Made by a program: the position numbers and the translations under genes. A stretch of DNA of 64,000 bases from NCBI RefSeq assembly GCF_028869115.1, contig NZ_CP079800.1, forward strand, positions 2,765,501 to 2,829,500, read 5' to 3'. The DNA comes from Pseudemcibacter aquimaris. Its GTDB lineage: Bacteria; Pseudomonadota; Alphaproteobacteria; Sphingomonadales; Emcibacteraceae. Positions 19,301 to 31,834 of this stretch are shown here, piece by piece (positions within the stretch are counted from its first letter, which is position 1; each line of letters begins with the position of its first letter). The notes beneath the pieces were generated by a model. The model searched no databases, was not told where the DNA came from, and saw nothing but the letters and a program-made list of their open reading frames with translations.

Positions 19301-19960
19301 AAGCAGCGTTCCAGTAAGATTAATCGGAATTTTTCGCCCTTCACGAATTCTGCCGACGGTAACATCTGCTGAAACAGGCAAGTTCTTATAACGAACACTG
19401 CCGGCAACTTCGAATGGGCCGTCCAAACTTTCCATAGATACATCGGCGTTAATGCCGCGAACCAGTTCCTGCGTGCCTGCGGAAAGATCCTGATAACTAA
19501 TTTGGCCATTTTCAATCTGGAACTGCTCGAAACTTAATTCTGTTCCACCACCGCCGGAACTTTCATCACCACCAGACCCAAATTCCCAGTTTCCTTTACC
19601 GTTTTCATCAACCTCAAGTGCGATGACAGGCTCAACCAAAATGAATTTTTTAACTTGAATATCGCTGCTTAAAAGAGGGAAAAACGCAACATTCACATCA
19701 ACGGATTTTAAAGAAATAAAATTACTGGCAACACCGCCCTCAACATTAGATACAATTACATCTTCCGCGGAAAAGGCAGGTGAAGGTAAAATCGAAAGCG
19801 ACAAATCACCATTAATCGTGACTTTACGGTCACTAAGGTTCGATGCGGTCGTTTCAATTTCCGACTTATACTGATTCCAATCAATGAAGCTCGGCACGAC
19901 AAGCGCACCGCCAATTAATAGAATAAGTAATGTTCCGGCAATAATGCCAACTTTTTTCAT
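16340..19960 (-). CDS. AsmA family envelope protein
   Basis: A 1206-residue protein with an N-terminal membrane anchor (VGIIAGTLLILLIGGALVVP) followed by the AsmA signature FIDWNQYKSEIE and SLSILPSPAFSAEDV. Most of the protein is beta-strand-rich (about 50-1110), consistent with the elongated groove of AsmA/TamB-like proteins thought to shuttle phospholipids across the periplasm. The conserved C-terminal AsmA_2 region lies around 960-1120 (GTFDMTQNITGQG, GAIRGIDIPRISEQI). The last 80 residues are a Pro/Ala/Glu-rich tail and probably disordered. It converges with the RHH gene with five bases between. Confidence 0.88.
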   Translation of the reverse strand: MKKVGIIAGTLLILLIGGALVVPSFIDWNQYKSEIETTASNLSDRKVTINGDLSLSILPSPAFSAEDVIVSNVEGGVASNFISLKSVDVNVAFFPLLSSDIQVKKFILVEPVIALEVDENGKGNWEFGSGGDESSGGGGTELSFEQFQIENGQISYQDLSAGTQELVRGINADVSMESLDGPFEVAGSVRYKNLPVSADVTVGRIREGRKIPINLTGTLLDDDVDFRFSGGVDLSNDAPMGDGKITLNTSDIGYLMAAAVMLDPEAADQPTPEYNQPLSLETEFAYGGDAVNISALSFEMGESRGSGNLKATLGDLSRFEGALNINSFNLDDFLLASTSDAEEAVTTSESEADFSFLNDYEGTFDFKLGALEYNEKIASQLDVTLSMTNGGFNISDLKMNLPGGSELAVDGTLTAPENKPEFNGDVKLASGNLRAFLEWLKVDVTTIPTGRLTRLNYASAVRADESVIQIYGIDGALDTFQFKGGLSYALQDRPSFGIDAEVSNLNIDNYLPETEEETDYKAALAILADFDANYNLTLNNITTGGVTVKKTTLNGELFDGRLNARTISVEDFVGFDFNGSLIASNLGTEPGFETSFNTTAASLVPLQRAYRFKTEFDIAEVGAVAVNGRLNGTFSNANVDIKSTIGSTKADFDGVINSPAGGGLPDIDSYDLVVSASNPSLVSLIDQFDLPLEKPAANDDRAITVNSALKGTMETIDVDGSMSLAGADITLKGNSQFTAENGLSAFDMAVNIAGDNMREFIRGIGTEFNPANSNLGSINLAMNASGDANNMSFSNIAGNLGPTSLNGNGSLTGLGAEGENAAKPNFDFTLVIDRIPVKEFMEPEPEVPADEDWGNWSDEPMELAVMNDYDGRIGINAASIEYDDYHFQNPRFEAILKDGVLNISNFTGKLFDGDVNVAGTFSSTGDLNMDVGLKGATLNQATSIFAGISPVSGTFDMTQNITGQGLSQNDLISSLNGTGEVVATPGAIRGIDIPRISEQIDGLREQRGILGFLTTALSGGETPYQGGQTTITMKDGFLQLSPFDIQMLGADSAINMGINLAQWKMNLTGDMALSEHPDAPPIGMSIAGDLHNPDISYNTKALEGYIGEKIAASLLQNMVEGNGGLSDLFGGVVGGTLPGGQAPAAEPQTEGQAAPAETEPPAQDFIEPEIEQSEEAPAEEEERPESVEELGTKLLERLFQRPPPPR

Positions 19961-20107
19961 TTAAACCCCGCAATTCACGATTTAATAATGATTTACTGTT
20001 AAATCATATCACCATAATTATACATAACACGAAAATAGTGGCAATAATTGGTCAACATATTATGAATAATATGTATATTTGTAGTACGAGGGAATAAATT
20101 TAACAAT

Positions 20108-21889
20108 ATGGCCGATAAAAACAGCACAATAAAAAGGCAATTTATCCAAAGCCAGATACGCATACGGAACTATATCAATATCCATGATAAAGTCACCGGC
20201 GTGCTGCTCGCTGTTTTTGTTGGTGCACTTGTTGCTTATGCAGCCATTGGTTTTCGCTATCTAATTCATATAACCCAGCTATTCGCACTAGGTACATTTG
20301 AAGAGAATATTTATGAATATGTCACCACACTTGAATGGTGGCAAATCATGAGTTCAACCATATCTGGCGGTGTCATCATCAGCATTATTTATTTCTTGTT
20401 CATGGGTGAGAAAAAAGCAGGCGCCATTGCCGAAGTAATGGACGCAAACACATACCACAATACGAAAATGAACACCAAAGATGGCATATTCAGCGCCATC
20501 ACAGCTGCCGTTGCCCTAGGCACCGGATCCGGTGCGGGTCGTGAAGGACCGGTTGTGCATCTGGGGGCGACGTTATCATCGTGGGTATCATCGAAGCTTC
20601 ATTTATCAAATAGAATGTGCAGAACATTATTCGGATGCGGTGTTGCGGCGGCGATTTCCGCATCATTTAATGCACCTATTGCCGGTGTTTTCTTTGCACT
20701 TGAGGTTATACTTGGCAATTATGCACTTCATGCATTTGCGCCGATCGTGATTTCATCAGTGACTGCAGCGATTATTTCACGCATCCATTTTGGTGATTTT
20801 CCCGCCTTTAACATTCCTGACTATCAGATTGTCAGCTTCTTGGAATTTCCGGCATTCCTTATGCTGGGTGCTGTTAGTGCGCTTGTCGCCATCATCATGA
20901 TAAAGTCTATATTCTTTACAGATGATTTGGCGTCAAAACTTCCGATACCCCATTGGGCGAAACCACCAATTGGTGGTGTTGGTATTGGTCTTATCGCTAT
21001 TCTTTGCCCTTATATTCTGGGTGCAGGATACGGCACGACTGACGCTGCCCTTAAGAACATCATTTCAATTGATCTGTTGATTATTTTGATTGTTGCAAAA
21101 ATTGCAGCAACATCAATTTGTCTTGCCTTCAGATATGGTTCCGGCATCTTTAGTCCATCTATTCTGCTAGGTGCCGTGGTCGGTAGCACATTTGGCTATT
21201 TCGCCACAATGGCACAGCCTGATCTGGCAAGCAGTAACGGCCTTTATGCCATCGTGGGCATGGGCGCTGTTTCATCGGCCATTCTCGGCGCGCCTATATC
21301 AACCATTTTGATTATTTTTGAATTAACTGGCGATTATCAAATTACCCTTGCATTGATGGCTGCGGTTGTCACCGCCAACCTGATCACCAATCATTATTTA
21401 AAGGCATCATCCTTTTTCCACTTACAATTAAAACGAAGCGGTAAAGATCTTGAAGGAAGCCGTGCACAAACCCTAAGTAGGCAAATATCCATAAGGAAAA
21501 TTATGACCCATGATTTTTCGACCGTTGGTACCGATACAAATATTGACCGAGTAAAGGAATTACTACTTAACAAAAACAAAAATAATCTTTTTGTGGTTGG
21601 TGATAAATTTAACATACGCGGCATTATTACCATCGATGAATTACGTGAAGGGCTTAACAGAGATACTACGGATGAAGAGCTAACCGCGGAAATGATCTGC
21701 CATCAGCAAAATTTCCACCTTTCCCCGAATGATACTTTGGAACAGGCCATATATTTATTTAAGCAAACCGGCGAAGAAAGAATTGCTGTTATTGCCGATG
21801 ATGACCCCACCAATATTCTTGGTGTTGTATCCCAAAGAAATCTGCTTAGGACCTATAACCGTGTCCTGATCGAAGCCGATCAGGAATAA
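20108..21889 (+). CDS. ClC-type chloride channel/exchanger with CBS pair
   Basis: A 593-residue protein: an N-terminal ClC core of about 18 membrane helices to about residue 440, then two CBS domains (about 460-585, starting SIRKIMTHDFSTVGTDTN). The gating motif is GSGAGREGPVVHLGA with the proton glutamate Glu146 (GREGP); GSGIFSPSILLGAVVG is the third selectivity motif. The first selectivity motif, usually GSGIP or GHGVP, reads KAGAIAEVMDA here, so the chloride-coordinating serine is not conserved. CBS domains usually sense adenine nucleotides. Exchanger versus channel, and the ion used, are unresolved. Confidence 0.9.
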   Translation: MADKNSTIKRQFIQSQIRIRNYINIHDKVTGVLLAVFVGALVAYAAIGFRYLIHITQLFALGTFEENIYEYVTTLEWWQIMSSTISGGVIISIIYFLFMGEKKAGAIAEVMDANTYHNTKMNTKDGIFSAITAAVALGTGSGAGREGPVVHLGATLSSWVSSKLHLSNRMCRTLFGCGVAAAISASFNAPIAGVFFALEVILGNYALHAFAPIVISSVTAAIISRIHFGDFPAFNIPDYQIVSFLEFPAFLMLGAVSALVAIIMIKSIFFTDDLASKLPIPHWAKPPIGGVGIGLIAILCPYILGAGYGTTDAALKNIISIDLLIILIVAKIAATSICLAFRYGSGIFSPSILLGAVVGSTFGYFATMAQPDLASSNGLYAIVGMGAVSSAILGAPISTILIIFELTGDYQITLALMAAVVTANLITNHYLKASSFFHLQLKRSGKDLEGSRAQTLSRQISIRKIMTHDFSTVGTDTNIDRVKELLLNKNKNNLFVVGDKFNIRGIITIDELREGLNRDTTDEELTAEMICHQQNFHLSPNDTLEQAIYLFKQTGEERIAVIADDDPTNILGVVSQRNLLRTYNRVLIEADQE

Positions 21890-21947
21890 TTTTTAATTCC
21901 GTTTTTTTCATCTGTCATTTTTTCAGAACTAGGGTATATATGATCCC

Positions 21948-24242
21948 ATGTCTGATCCATTTGACCTTGATAATTTAACCGAAACTCCCTCACCTGCAGA
22001 AGAAGCGCGTGCGGCCGTGCCACCTTTTTATCTGGAAGGGTTAAATGAACCACAAACAGAAGCAATCGAAAGCGTTGATGGCCCGCTGTTGGTGCTTGCG
22101 GGTGCCGGAACGGGAAAAACACGCGTTCTTACAACAAGGCTCGCACATATTTTGGCAACAGGCCGCGCCTTTCCCAATCAAATCTTGGCAGTAACCTTTA
22201 CCAATAAAGCGGCGATGGAAATGAAAGAACGTGTCGGATCGATCATTGGCGATGCCGTAGAAAGCATGTTCTGGCTTGGAACATTCCATTCCATTTGCGT
22301 GAAAATACTGCGCCGTCATGCGGACCTCGCCGGACTTGGTCCCAATTTCACCATTCTGGATCAGGATGATCAAATCAGACTATTAAAACAGCTTATCCGC
22401 GCTGCAGATATTGATGAAAAAAGATACCCGCCGCGTATGCTCGCAGGCCTAATCGACAGCTGGAAAAATAAAGGGTTCCTTCCCGACCAAGTACCCGCGA
22501 ATGAGGCACATTCTTATGCCGATGGGCAGGGCATAAAATTATATGCGGCCTATCAAGCAAGACTTAAAGAATTAAACGCCGCGGATTTTGGTGATTTGAT
22601 CCTGTTATGTGTCAATATGTTCCAAAAACACCCAGATGTGTTACGCGAATATCAAAACCGTTTCAGATATATTTTGATTGATGAATATCAGGATACCAAC
22701 ATTTCGCAGTATTTATGGCTAAGGTTACTTGCCATGGCCCATAAAAATATTTGCTGCGTTGGTGATGATGACCAATCAATTTACGGTTGGCGCGGCGCAG
22801 AAGTTGGGAATATCCTGCGCTTCGAAAAAGATTTCGAAGGGGCCAAAGTTGTCCGCCTTGAACAAAATTACCGTTCAACCACACATATTCTTGGTGCCGC
22901 GAGCGGCTTGATCAACAGCAATCAAGACCGCCTTGGCAAAACGCTTTGGACCGCAGAAAATGGCGGTGAAAAAGTATCCATAAACGCCGTATGGGATGGC
23001 CGCGCAGAAGCCCGTGCCATCGGTGATATGGTAGAAGACCTTCAAAGAAAAAAGGCCCCCCTTAATGAAATGGCTGTGCTTGTTCGTGCTGGTTTCCAAA
23101 CCCGTGAATTTGAAGAAAATTTTTTAACACTTGGTATTCCATACCGTATCATTGGCGGGGTCCGCTTCTATGAACGTGCGGAAATCCGTGATGCGATGGC
23201 ATATTTACGCGTGATCAATAATCAGGATGATGATCTTGCCTTTGAACGTATTATCAACGTGCCCAAGCGCGGCATTGGTGACAGTACGGTCGCGAAACTT
23301 CACCGCATTGCCCGTGCGAGCAGCACATCATTAATGCGCGCGTCCCGGGATATTATTGAAACGGAAGAAATTCCGAAAAAAGCACGAAATTCACTAACCA
23401 AATTAATCGCCGATTTTGACCGTTGGCGTTCACTATCTACGGACACGAGCCATATTGATTTAACCGATACTATCCTTGAAGAAAGTGGTTATTACGACAA
23501 GTGGAAAAATGATAAATCGCCGGATGCCCCGGGCAAGCTTGAAAATTTATCAGAACTTCTGCGCGGTATGGAAGCCTTTGAAAATCTGGAAGAGTTTCTG
23601 GAACATATATCGCTTGTGATGGAAAATACAGCCGAAAGCCAATATGACAGTGTCAGCATCATGACGCTGCATGGGTCAAAAGGACTTGAATTTGATACCG
23701 TTTTCTTACCCGGTTGGGAAGAAGAGCTGTTCCCAAGTAAGAAATCAATCGATGAACATGGTGAAAAGGGACTTGAAGAAGAGCGCCGTCTTGCTTACGT
23801 CGGTATCACACGGGCGAAAAAACGTGCCCATATTTTCTATGCCGCTAGCCGTTATATGTTCGGCAATTATATGTCACCTATTCCATCCCGCTTCATCGCA
23901 GAACTGCCAGATGAACATATTGAACGTCATGGCCAACAAGGTTTAAGCAAACTTGATCACGGCACCTTTGGCCGCAGTTTTGATGCCGCACCAAATTTGG
24001 GTTTCAATTTCGGTGAAGGGCGCGAAAATTATCAACTGGACCGCAGCAAAGCGAAAAAACGACCAACATCAAGCGCACGTAAAACCAAGATCATCCAATC
24101 TGAATATTCGATTGGCGACCGCGTCTTTCACGATAAATTTGGTTACGGCAAGGTCACATCAATTGATGGCAATAAATTGATGATTGATTTTGAAATGGGC
24201 TCATCCCGTAAAGTGATGGACAGTTTTATCAAGCCCGCCTGA
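21948..24242 (+). CDS. uvrD: UvrD/PcrA-type DNA helicase
   Basis: A 764-residue superfamily 1A helicase unwinding DNA 3' to 5' in nucleotide excision and mismatch repair. Motifs in order: Q motif region NEPQTEAI, Walker A AGAGTGKTRVL, motif Ia AVTFTNKAA, motif II LIDEYQDTN, motif III GDDDQSIYGWRGA, motif IV EQNYRSTTHIL, motif V IMTLHGSKGLEFDTVFL, and motif VI VGITRAKKRAHI. The last 50 residues (GDRVFHDKFGYGKVTSIDGN) form the Tudor-like fold that binds RNA polymerase in PcrA/UvrD. UvrD and PcrA cannot be separated by sequence here. Confidence 0.95.
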   Translation: MSDPFDLDNLTETPSPAEEARAAVPPFYLEGLNEPQTEAIESVDGPLLVLAGAGTGKTRVLTTRLAHILATGRAFPNQILAVTFTNKAAMEMKERVGSIIGDAVESMFWLGTFHSICVKILRRHADLAGLGPNFTILDQDDQIRLLKQLIRAADIDEKRYPPRMLAGLIDSWKNKGFLPDQVPANEAHSYADGQGIKLYAAYQARLKELNAADFGDLILLCVNMFQKHPDVLREYQNRFRYILIDEYQDTNISQYLWLRLLAMAHKNICCVGDDDQSIYGWRGAEVGNILRFEKDFEGAKVVRLEQNYRSTTHILGAASGLINSNQDRLGKTLWTAENGGEKVSINAVWDGRAEARAIGDMVEDLQRKKAPLNEMAVLVRAGFQTREFEENFLTLGIPYRIIGGVRFYERAEIRDAMAYLRVINNQDDDLAFERIINVPKRGIGDSTVAKLHRIARASSTSLMRASRDIIETEEIPKKARNSLTKLIADFDRWRSLSTDTSHIDLTDTILEESGYYDKWKNDKSPDAPGKLENLSELLRGMEAFENLEEFLEHISLVMENTAESQYDSVSIMTLHGSKGLEFDTVFLPGWEEELFPSKKSIDEHGEKGLEEERRLAYVGITRAKKRAHIFYAASRYMFGNYMSPIPSRFIAELPDEHIERHGQQGLSKLDHGTFGRSFDAAPNLGFNFGEGRENYQLDRSKAKKRPTSSARKTKIIQSEYSIGDRVFHDKFGYGKVTSIDGNKLMIDFEMGSSRKVMDSFIKPA

Positions 24243-25025
24243 TTAGTTACGGATCTTAATCTTGCTGTTTCGTTTTGCCTGATGATCGATGACCTCTTCC
24301 GGTCTGCCGAACACATCAACGCTGCCAGAACCACTGCCATCAAATTCTAATTTTTCAACGGCATAAACCATGCTGTTACCGGATCCGGAAACATCAACAG
24401 TGACTTCCTTGCAAATAAGATCCTTGGCATCCACATCACCGGAGCCATTAATATCAATTTCCATTGAATTACATGTGCCGCCATCAATATCTACATTACC
24501 GGAACCATGAATATCAATTTCAACATCATCACCAGTAATTTCATCAAGTTCAACATCACCGGAACCATTGATATCAATGGTTACCTGGTTGCTGCTGCCT
24601 TTCATGAAAATATCACCGGAACCATTAATGCTTAATTCAATTTGATCATTATCAAGATCATTAATTTCCACATTACCAGACCCATTGATTTCAAGCTCTT
24701 CAAGATCCGGCATGGTAATAAAGACAGTTACAGAACCACTATTGCCGCGACCAAAGCCAAACCAACCGCTACTTTTGCTGTTAATCTGTAAAGCATCGCT
24801 GCGTCTTTTTAGAACCATTTTTTCAATGGCATCAGCGTCACCAACAAGCTCAATTGAATATTCATCTTCTATTGTAATATGAACATCAGAAGAGGTGTTA
24901 AGTTGAACTTCAATGAAATCATCAATATCTGTAATGAGTTTACGGTCTTCGGCATTTGCCGGAGCAGCTATAGCGGCCATGGATATGGCCGCTGGCATTA
25001 ATATATTTGAATACTTCATAGACAT
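24243..25025 (-). CDS. Exported DUF2807 beta-solenoid protein, paralogue 1
   Basis: A 260-residue protein with a signal peptide ending at ANAED. The mature part holds a DUF2807 (head GIN) domain: seven rungs of 19-20 residues built on NGSG(D/N), SGSGN or HGSGN, for example IDINGSGDVELDEITGDDVE. The pattern predicts a right-handed parallel beta-helix. Two cysteines, in GGTCNSMEID and DLICKEV, are exactly 20 residues apart, one per rung. It ends in a basic tail (HQAKRNSKIKIRN). It is last of three tandem paralogues, 15 bp after the second, and touches uvrD. Function unknown. Confidence 0.85.
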   Translation of the reverse strand: MSMKYSNILMPAAISMAAIAAPANAEDRKLITDIDDFIEVQLNTSSDVHITIEDEYSIELVGDADAIEKMVLKRRSDALQINSKSSGWFGFGRGNSGSVTVFITMPDLEELEINGSGNVEINDLDNDQIELSINGSGDIFMKGSSNQVTIDINGSGDVELDEITGDDVEIDIHGSGNVDIDGGTCNSMEIDINGSGDVDAKDLICKEVTVDVSGSGNSMVYAVEKLEFDGSGSGSVDVFGRPEEVIDHQAKRNSKIKIRN

Positions 25026-25040
25026 AAAACTAACTACCGA

Positions 25041-25823
25041 TTAGTGAATTCTAATTTTGCTTCTACGCTTAGCTTCATGGTCTATCACAGTTTGTGGCTT
25101 GCCGTAAACCTCTACTTCACCGGAACCATGACTATCAAAGGTCAGTGAATTGCTCGCATATACTTCGCTATCGCCTGATCCTGAAACATCTACATTCACA
25201 TCTTCGCATTTCATATCTCTTGCTTCAACGTCGCCTGACCCATGAATATCTATTTCAAGTGACTGGCAAACGCCGCCGTTTAGCATCACATCGCCGGAAC
25301 CATTAATGGAAATTTCAACATTTTTACCATCGACTTCATCCATGGAAATATCGCCAGAACCGTTAATGCTGATATCCAGTTCTTCTGTTTTACCATCAAC
25401 ATCCATATCACCAGAACCATTGATGTTTAATTCAAGGGATTCATTATCAACGCCTGTAATGACCGCATCACCAGAACCATTGATTTTCATGGCTTCGATG
25501 TTTGGCATTACAATGTTTACAACCATATCTTGATCATGGTCATAATTGAAATTACCTTTTTTATGTTTGATTTTTAAAGTGTCGCCTTTAATTTCAAGGA
25601 TTGTATTACCAATACGTTCTTCATCACCAACCATTTCAACGGAATAATCATTTCCCATTTTAATGTTTACATCAGATGATGTGTTAAGCTGTACTTTAGT
25701 AAAGCCGCTAAGATCAGAACTTTTTGTAATATCCGCTGCCACTGATTCAGTGACGGATGCTGCATAAAGTGCCGCCGTTAGGGCCGCGCCGGATACACCG
25801 GCTAGTTTAATCAATTTGTTCAT
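25041..25823 (-). CDS. Exported DUF2807 beta-solenoid protein, paralogue 2
   Basis: A 260-residue paralogue of its downstream neighbour. Signal peptide with cleavage near ESVAAD; AGGAGG sits before the ATG. The same seven-rung array follows, with INGSGD repeats at about 20-residue steps, and a cysteine pair 20 residues apart (GGVCQSLEID and DMKCEDV). The shared ending IDHEAKRRSKIRIH closely matches paralogue 1. The repeats are also visible in DNA as TCACCGGAACCAT-like units (plus strand) every 57-60 bp, which could recombine. Function unknown. Confidence 0.85.
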   Translation of the reverse strand: MNKLIKLAGVSGAALTAALYAASVTESVAADITKSSDLSGFTKVQLNTSSDVNIKMGNDYSVEMVGDEERIGNTILEIKGDTLKIKHKKGNFNYDHDQDMVVNIVMPNIEAMKINGSGDAVITGVDNESLELNINGSGDMDVDGKTEELDISINGSGDISMDEVDGKNVEISINGSGDVMLNGGVCQSLEIDIHGSGDVEARDMKCEDVNVDVSGSGDSEVYASNSLTFDSHGSGEVEVYGKPQTVIDHEAKRRSKIRIH

Positions 25824-25859
25824 AATAACCTCCTGGATTATCTTCCGTATTTTTAAATA

Positions 25860-26516
25860 TTAATGGATTGAAATATTGCTAAACCATCCATCACTTTTTG
25901 TTACGTTTTCCGGATTACCATAGACATCTATGTTCCCCATGCCTCTAATTTCGGCATCTACTTCTTCGCTGGCAAATACTTCAATATTGCCAGCACCCTT
26001 CAAATCTACATCGACCTTTTTGCAAATAAGCTCATCGGCTTCTACGTTGCCGGCACCTTTCAAATCGATAATCAGCCAGTTACATGTACCTTCGACTTCA
26101 ATATTGCCTGCGCCTTTTAGGTCAAATTCCACTTCGTCACTATCAACACCTTTAATCTCTGCATCAACCGCACCTTTAAGATCAAGACCGGTAAATGATG
26201 GCATATTAACGGTCACTTTCGGGCTGTCATTGCCGCTGTGATCCCACACTTTTTTGCCGCCGTCTTTATAAATAACCAGTTTGTCGCCTCTTACGCGGAA
26301 CATAAGGTGTTCTAGTAACTCTTCGTCACCCTCAGCAATAATTTCAAAATCTTCGCCAACATTTACATCTAGCTCAATGCCAACTTCATCCAGGCGGATT
26401 TTATCAAATCCTTCCAGATCATGTTCAACGAATGCTTCTTGTGCATTTGCACCTGCTACAAACGTGGTTGCTAGAAATGCATTTATGATAAAAAACTTTG
26501 AAAATTTAATTGCCAT
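25860..26516 (-). CDS. Exported DUF2807 protein, divergent paralogue 3
   Basis: A 218-residue protein, first gene of the triplet. The signal peptide ends near GANAQE. Its array has fewer rungs (five) and the turn motif is changed from NGSGD to KGAGN (DLKGAGNIEVEG, DLKGAGNVEADE). The cysteine pair is kept (EGTCNWLIID, ELICKKV), again 20 residues apart. The tail differs from the other two. The 36-bp gap to the next gene suggests a shared transcript with a promoter between 26517 and 26682. Confidence 0.83.
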   Translation of the reverse strand: MAIKFSKFFIINAFLATTFVAGANAQEAFVEHDLEGFDKIRLDEVGIELDVNVGEDFEIIAEGDEELLEHLMFRVRGDKLVIYKDGGKKVWDHSGNDSPKVTVNMPSFTGLDLKGAVDAEIKGVDSDEVEFDLKGAGNIEVEGTCNWLIIDLKGAGNVEADELICKKVDVDLKGAGNIEVFASEEVDAEIRGMGNIDVYGNPENVTKSDGWFSNISIH

Positions 26517-26682
26517 ATCGGGTATCTCCTATAGATTGCCATTATATTAAACGGACAAAAACGGCACAATAGGACGAAAGACGGCTTATCTCATTTTGAA
26601 TGCATTTCATCGCAAAACGACAACTAAAACCGCATGAAATAAGGATATATTCCGTATTATTGTACCGCTGAATGGATAAATA

Positions 26683-27621
26683 ATGACCGACAACAAAGAA
26701 CTTTCGAATCCAAAAACATGGAAAATCAGCATCATTTCCCCCATCGCATTTTTACCTGCATTGGAAGAAATTCTATACGCGACATATGATGATGAATTTC
26801 CATCACTCGCCGCCTTTGAAATCAAGGGCGATACAGATAACAAGCTGATGGAATGTTATTTGAATATCGAACCTGACATGTCCATTTTGCAAAATAACAT
26901 CGAAAACATGGCATCTGTTATGGGAATTTCTGCACCAAATGCTGATGTTGAATTGCTCGAAGAAAAGAACTGGGTCGCCGAATCGCAAAAAATGCTTAAA
27001 CCGATCACAGCAGGAAAATTTCATCTATACGGAAGCCATGATGCGGACAGCATTCCCGAAGGAAAGCTTGCCATTCAAATGGAAGCCGGACAAGCATTCG
27101 GCACCGGAAGCCATGAAACAACCAACGGCTGTTTGCTTGCGATCAGTGATCTTTGTGATGAATTAAACCCTGCGTCCATTTTGGATCTTGGATGCGGCAG
27201 TGGTGTTCTCGCCATTGCCATGGCGAAATACTGGGATATTCAAATTATCGCCAGTGATATTGATCCAGTGTCCGTTGAAACGGCCAAAGACAATATAAGA
27301 ATGAATAACATTACCGCCTTGAACGAAGGGGAAAATGGTTCCGGCATTCTTGCGGTTACCAGTGATGGTTATGAACATGACGCAATAAAATCAAACGCGC
27401 CTTATGATATTACGGTTGCCAATATTCTTGCGAAACCACTTCAAATGCTTGCCCCTGATATCACATCGCATTTAAAGGATACTGGAACCCTTGTTCTTTC
27501 CGGATTATTACAAACCCAAGAAGATGACGTGCTGGGCGCTTATAAAAAACATGGCTGGATACTAAAAAAGCGCTACCCGATCAATGAATGGGTAACGCTT
27601 GTTTTAGATATGAATGAATAA
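26683..27621 (+). CDS. prmA: Ribosomal protein L11 methyltransferase
   Basis: A 312-residue SAM-dependent enzyme that trimethylates several positions of ribosomal protein L11. The N-terminal ~100 residues are the L11-binding part (KTWKISIISPIAFLPALEEI). The catalytic domain has the family signature QAFGTGSHETT, then motif I ILDLGCGSGVLAIAMAKY, DIDPVSVETAKDN, and the catalytic-loop-like ITVANILAKPL. Length is normal. GGATAA precedes the ATG; the gene stands alone, divergent from the DUF2807 triplet, and ends in a hairpin terminator. Confidence 0.93.
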   Translation: MTDNKELSNPKTWKISIISPIAFLPALEEILYATYDDEFPSLAAFEIKGDTDNKLMECYLNIEPDMSILQNNIENMASVMGISAPNADVELLEEKNWVAESQKMLKPITAGKFHLYGSHDADSIPEGKLAIQMEAGQAFGTGSHETTNGCLLAISDLCDELNPASILDLGCGSGVLAIAMAKYWDIQIIASDIDPVSVETAKDNIRMNNITALNEGENGSGILAVTSDGYEHDAIKSNAPYDITVANILAKPLQMLAPDITSHLKDTGTLVLSGLLQTQEDDVLGAYKKHGWILKKRYPINEWVTLVLDMNE

Positions 27622-27656
27622 ATGCGGCACGCATGAAACCGCATTTATTATTTTTT
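27620..27656 (+). terminator. Intrinsic terminator of prmA
   Basis: AAATGCGG (27620-27627) pairs with CCGCATTT (27639-27646) across an 11-nt loop, followed by ATTATTTTTT. It overlaps the prmA stop codon. Confidence 0.8.
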
Positions 27657-27915
27657 ATGACGCTACTTCCAACGTCGATTGGTTGTCATTACTGTGTGAT
27701 TTCACCCAGTTATCATTGACTGATTGGTAACCTTTGTCGCCAAGAAGATCCATAAAGTCATAATCTTCTGTACGGCTTTTCACAAACGCTGAAACAGTAT
27801 CAATCATTTCATTGATATCCTGTGTGTATGTTGTTTCTGTTACATCTGCCTCAGGTACATATTTCTTGTCCTTCAACAGATCCATGAAGTTATATGTGTC
27901 GAATATATATGTCAT
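27655..27915 (-). CDS. Orphan 86-residue protein with duplicated FMDLL motif
   Basis: The start at 27915 is favoured because AAGGATAG lies at ideal spacing before it; an upstream in-frame start lacks this. The soluble acidic protein has an internal duplication: YNFMDLLKDKKY near the N-terminus and YDFMDLLGDKGYQS about 45 residues later, separated by a helical TQDINEMIDTVSAFVKSR. There is no signal peptide or membrane segment. I recognise no family. It lies between prmA and ligA, with a gap of about 140 bp upstream. Confidence 0.6.
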   Translation of the reverse strand: MTYIFDTYNFMDLLKDKKYVPEADVTETTYTQDINEMIDTVSAFVKSRTEDYDFMDLLGDKGYQSVNDNWVKSHSNDNQSTLEVAS

Positions 27916-28056
27916 TGATCTATCCTTAAATCTGCTGAATATTAATCTCATAAGATGTTCATCATCTTGTGAGGCAGGATATAGTCCATGTTCATATGGT
28001 ATGAGTAGTAGGAAAAATCACTTTACAGGCATGCAAAAAATGCATAGCTAAATATA

Positions 28057-31819
<3,763 letters not shown>

Positions 31820-31834
31820 AGATCATTTCACCTA

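Noticed and set aside
24430..25510. Regularly spaced DNA repeats that look CRISPR-like
   Set aside because: Units of 57-60 bp in frame encode the NGSGD rungs of DUF2807 proteins; there are no unique spacers and no cas genes.
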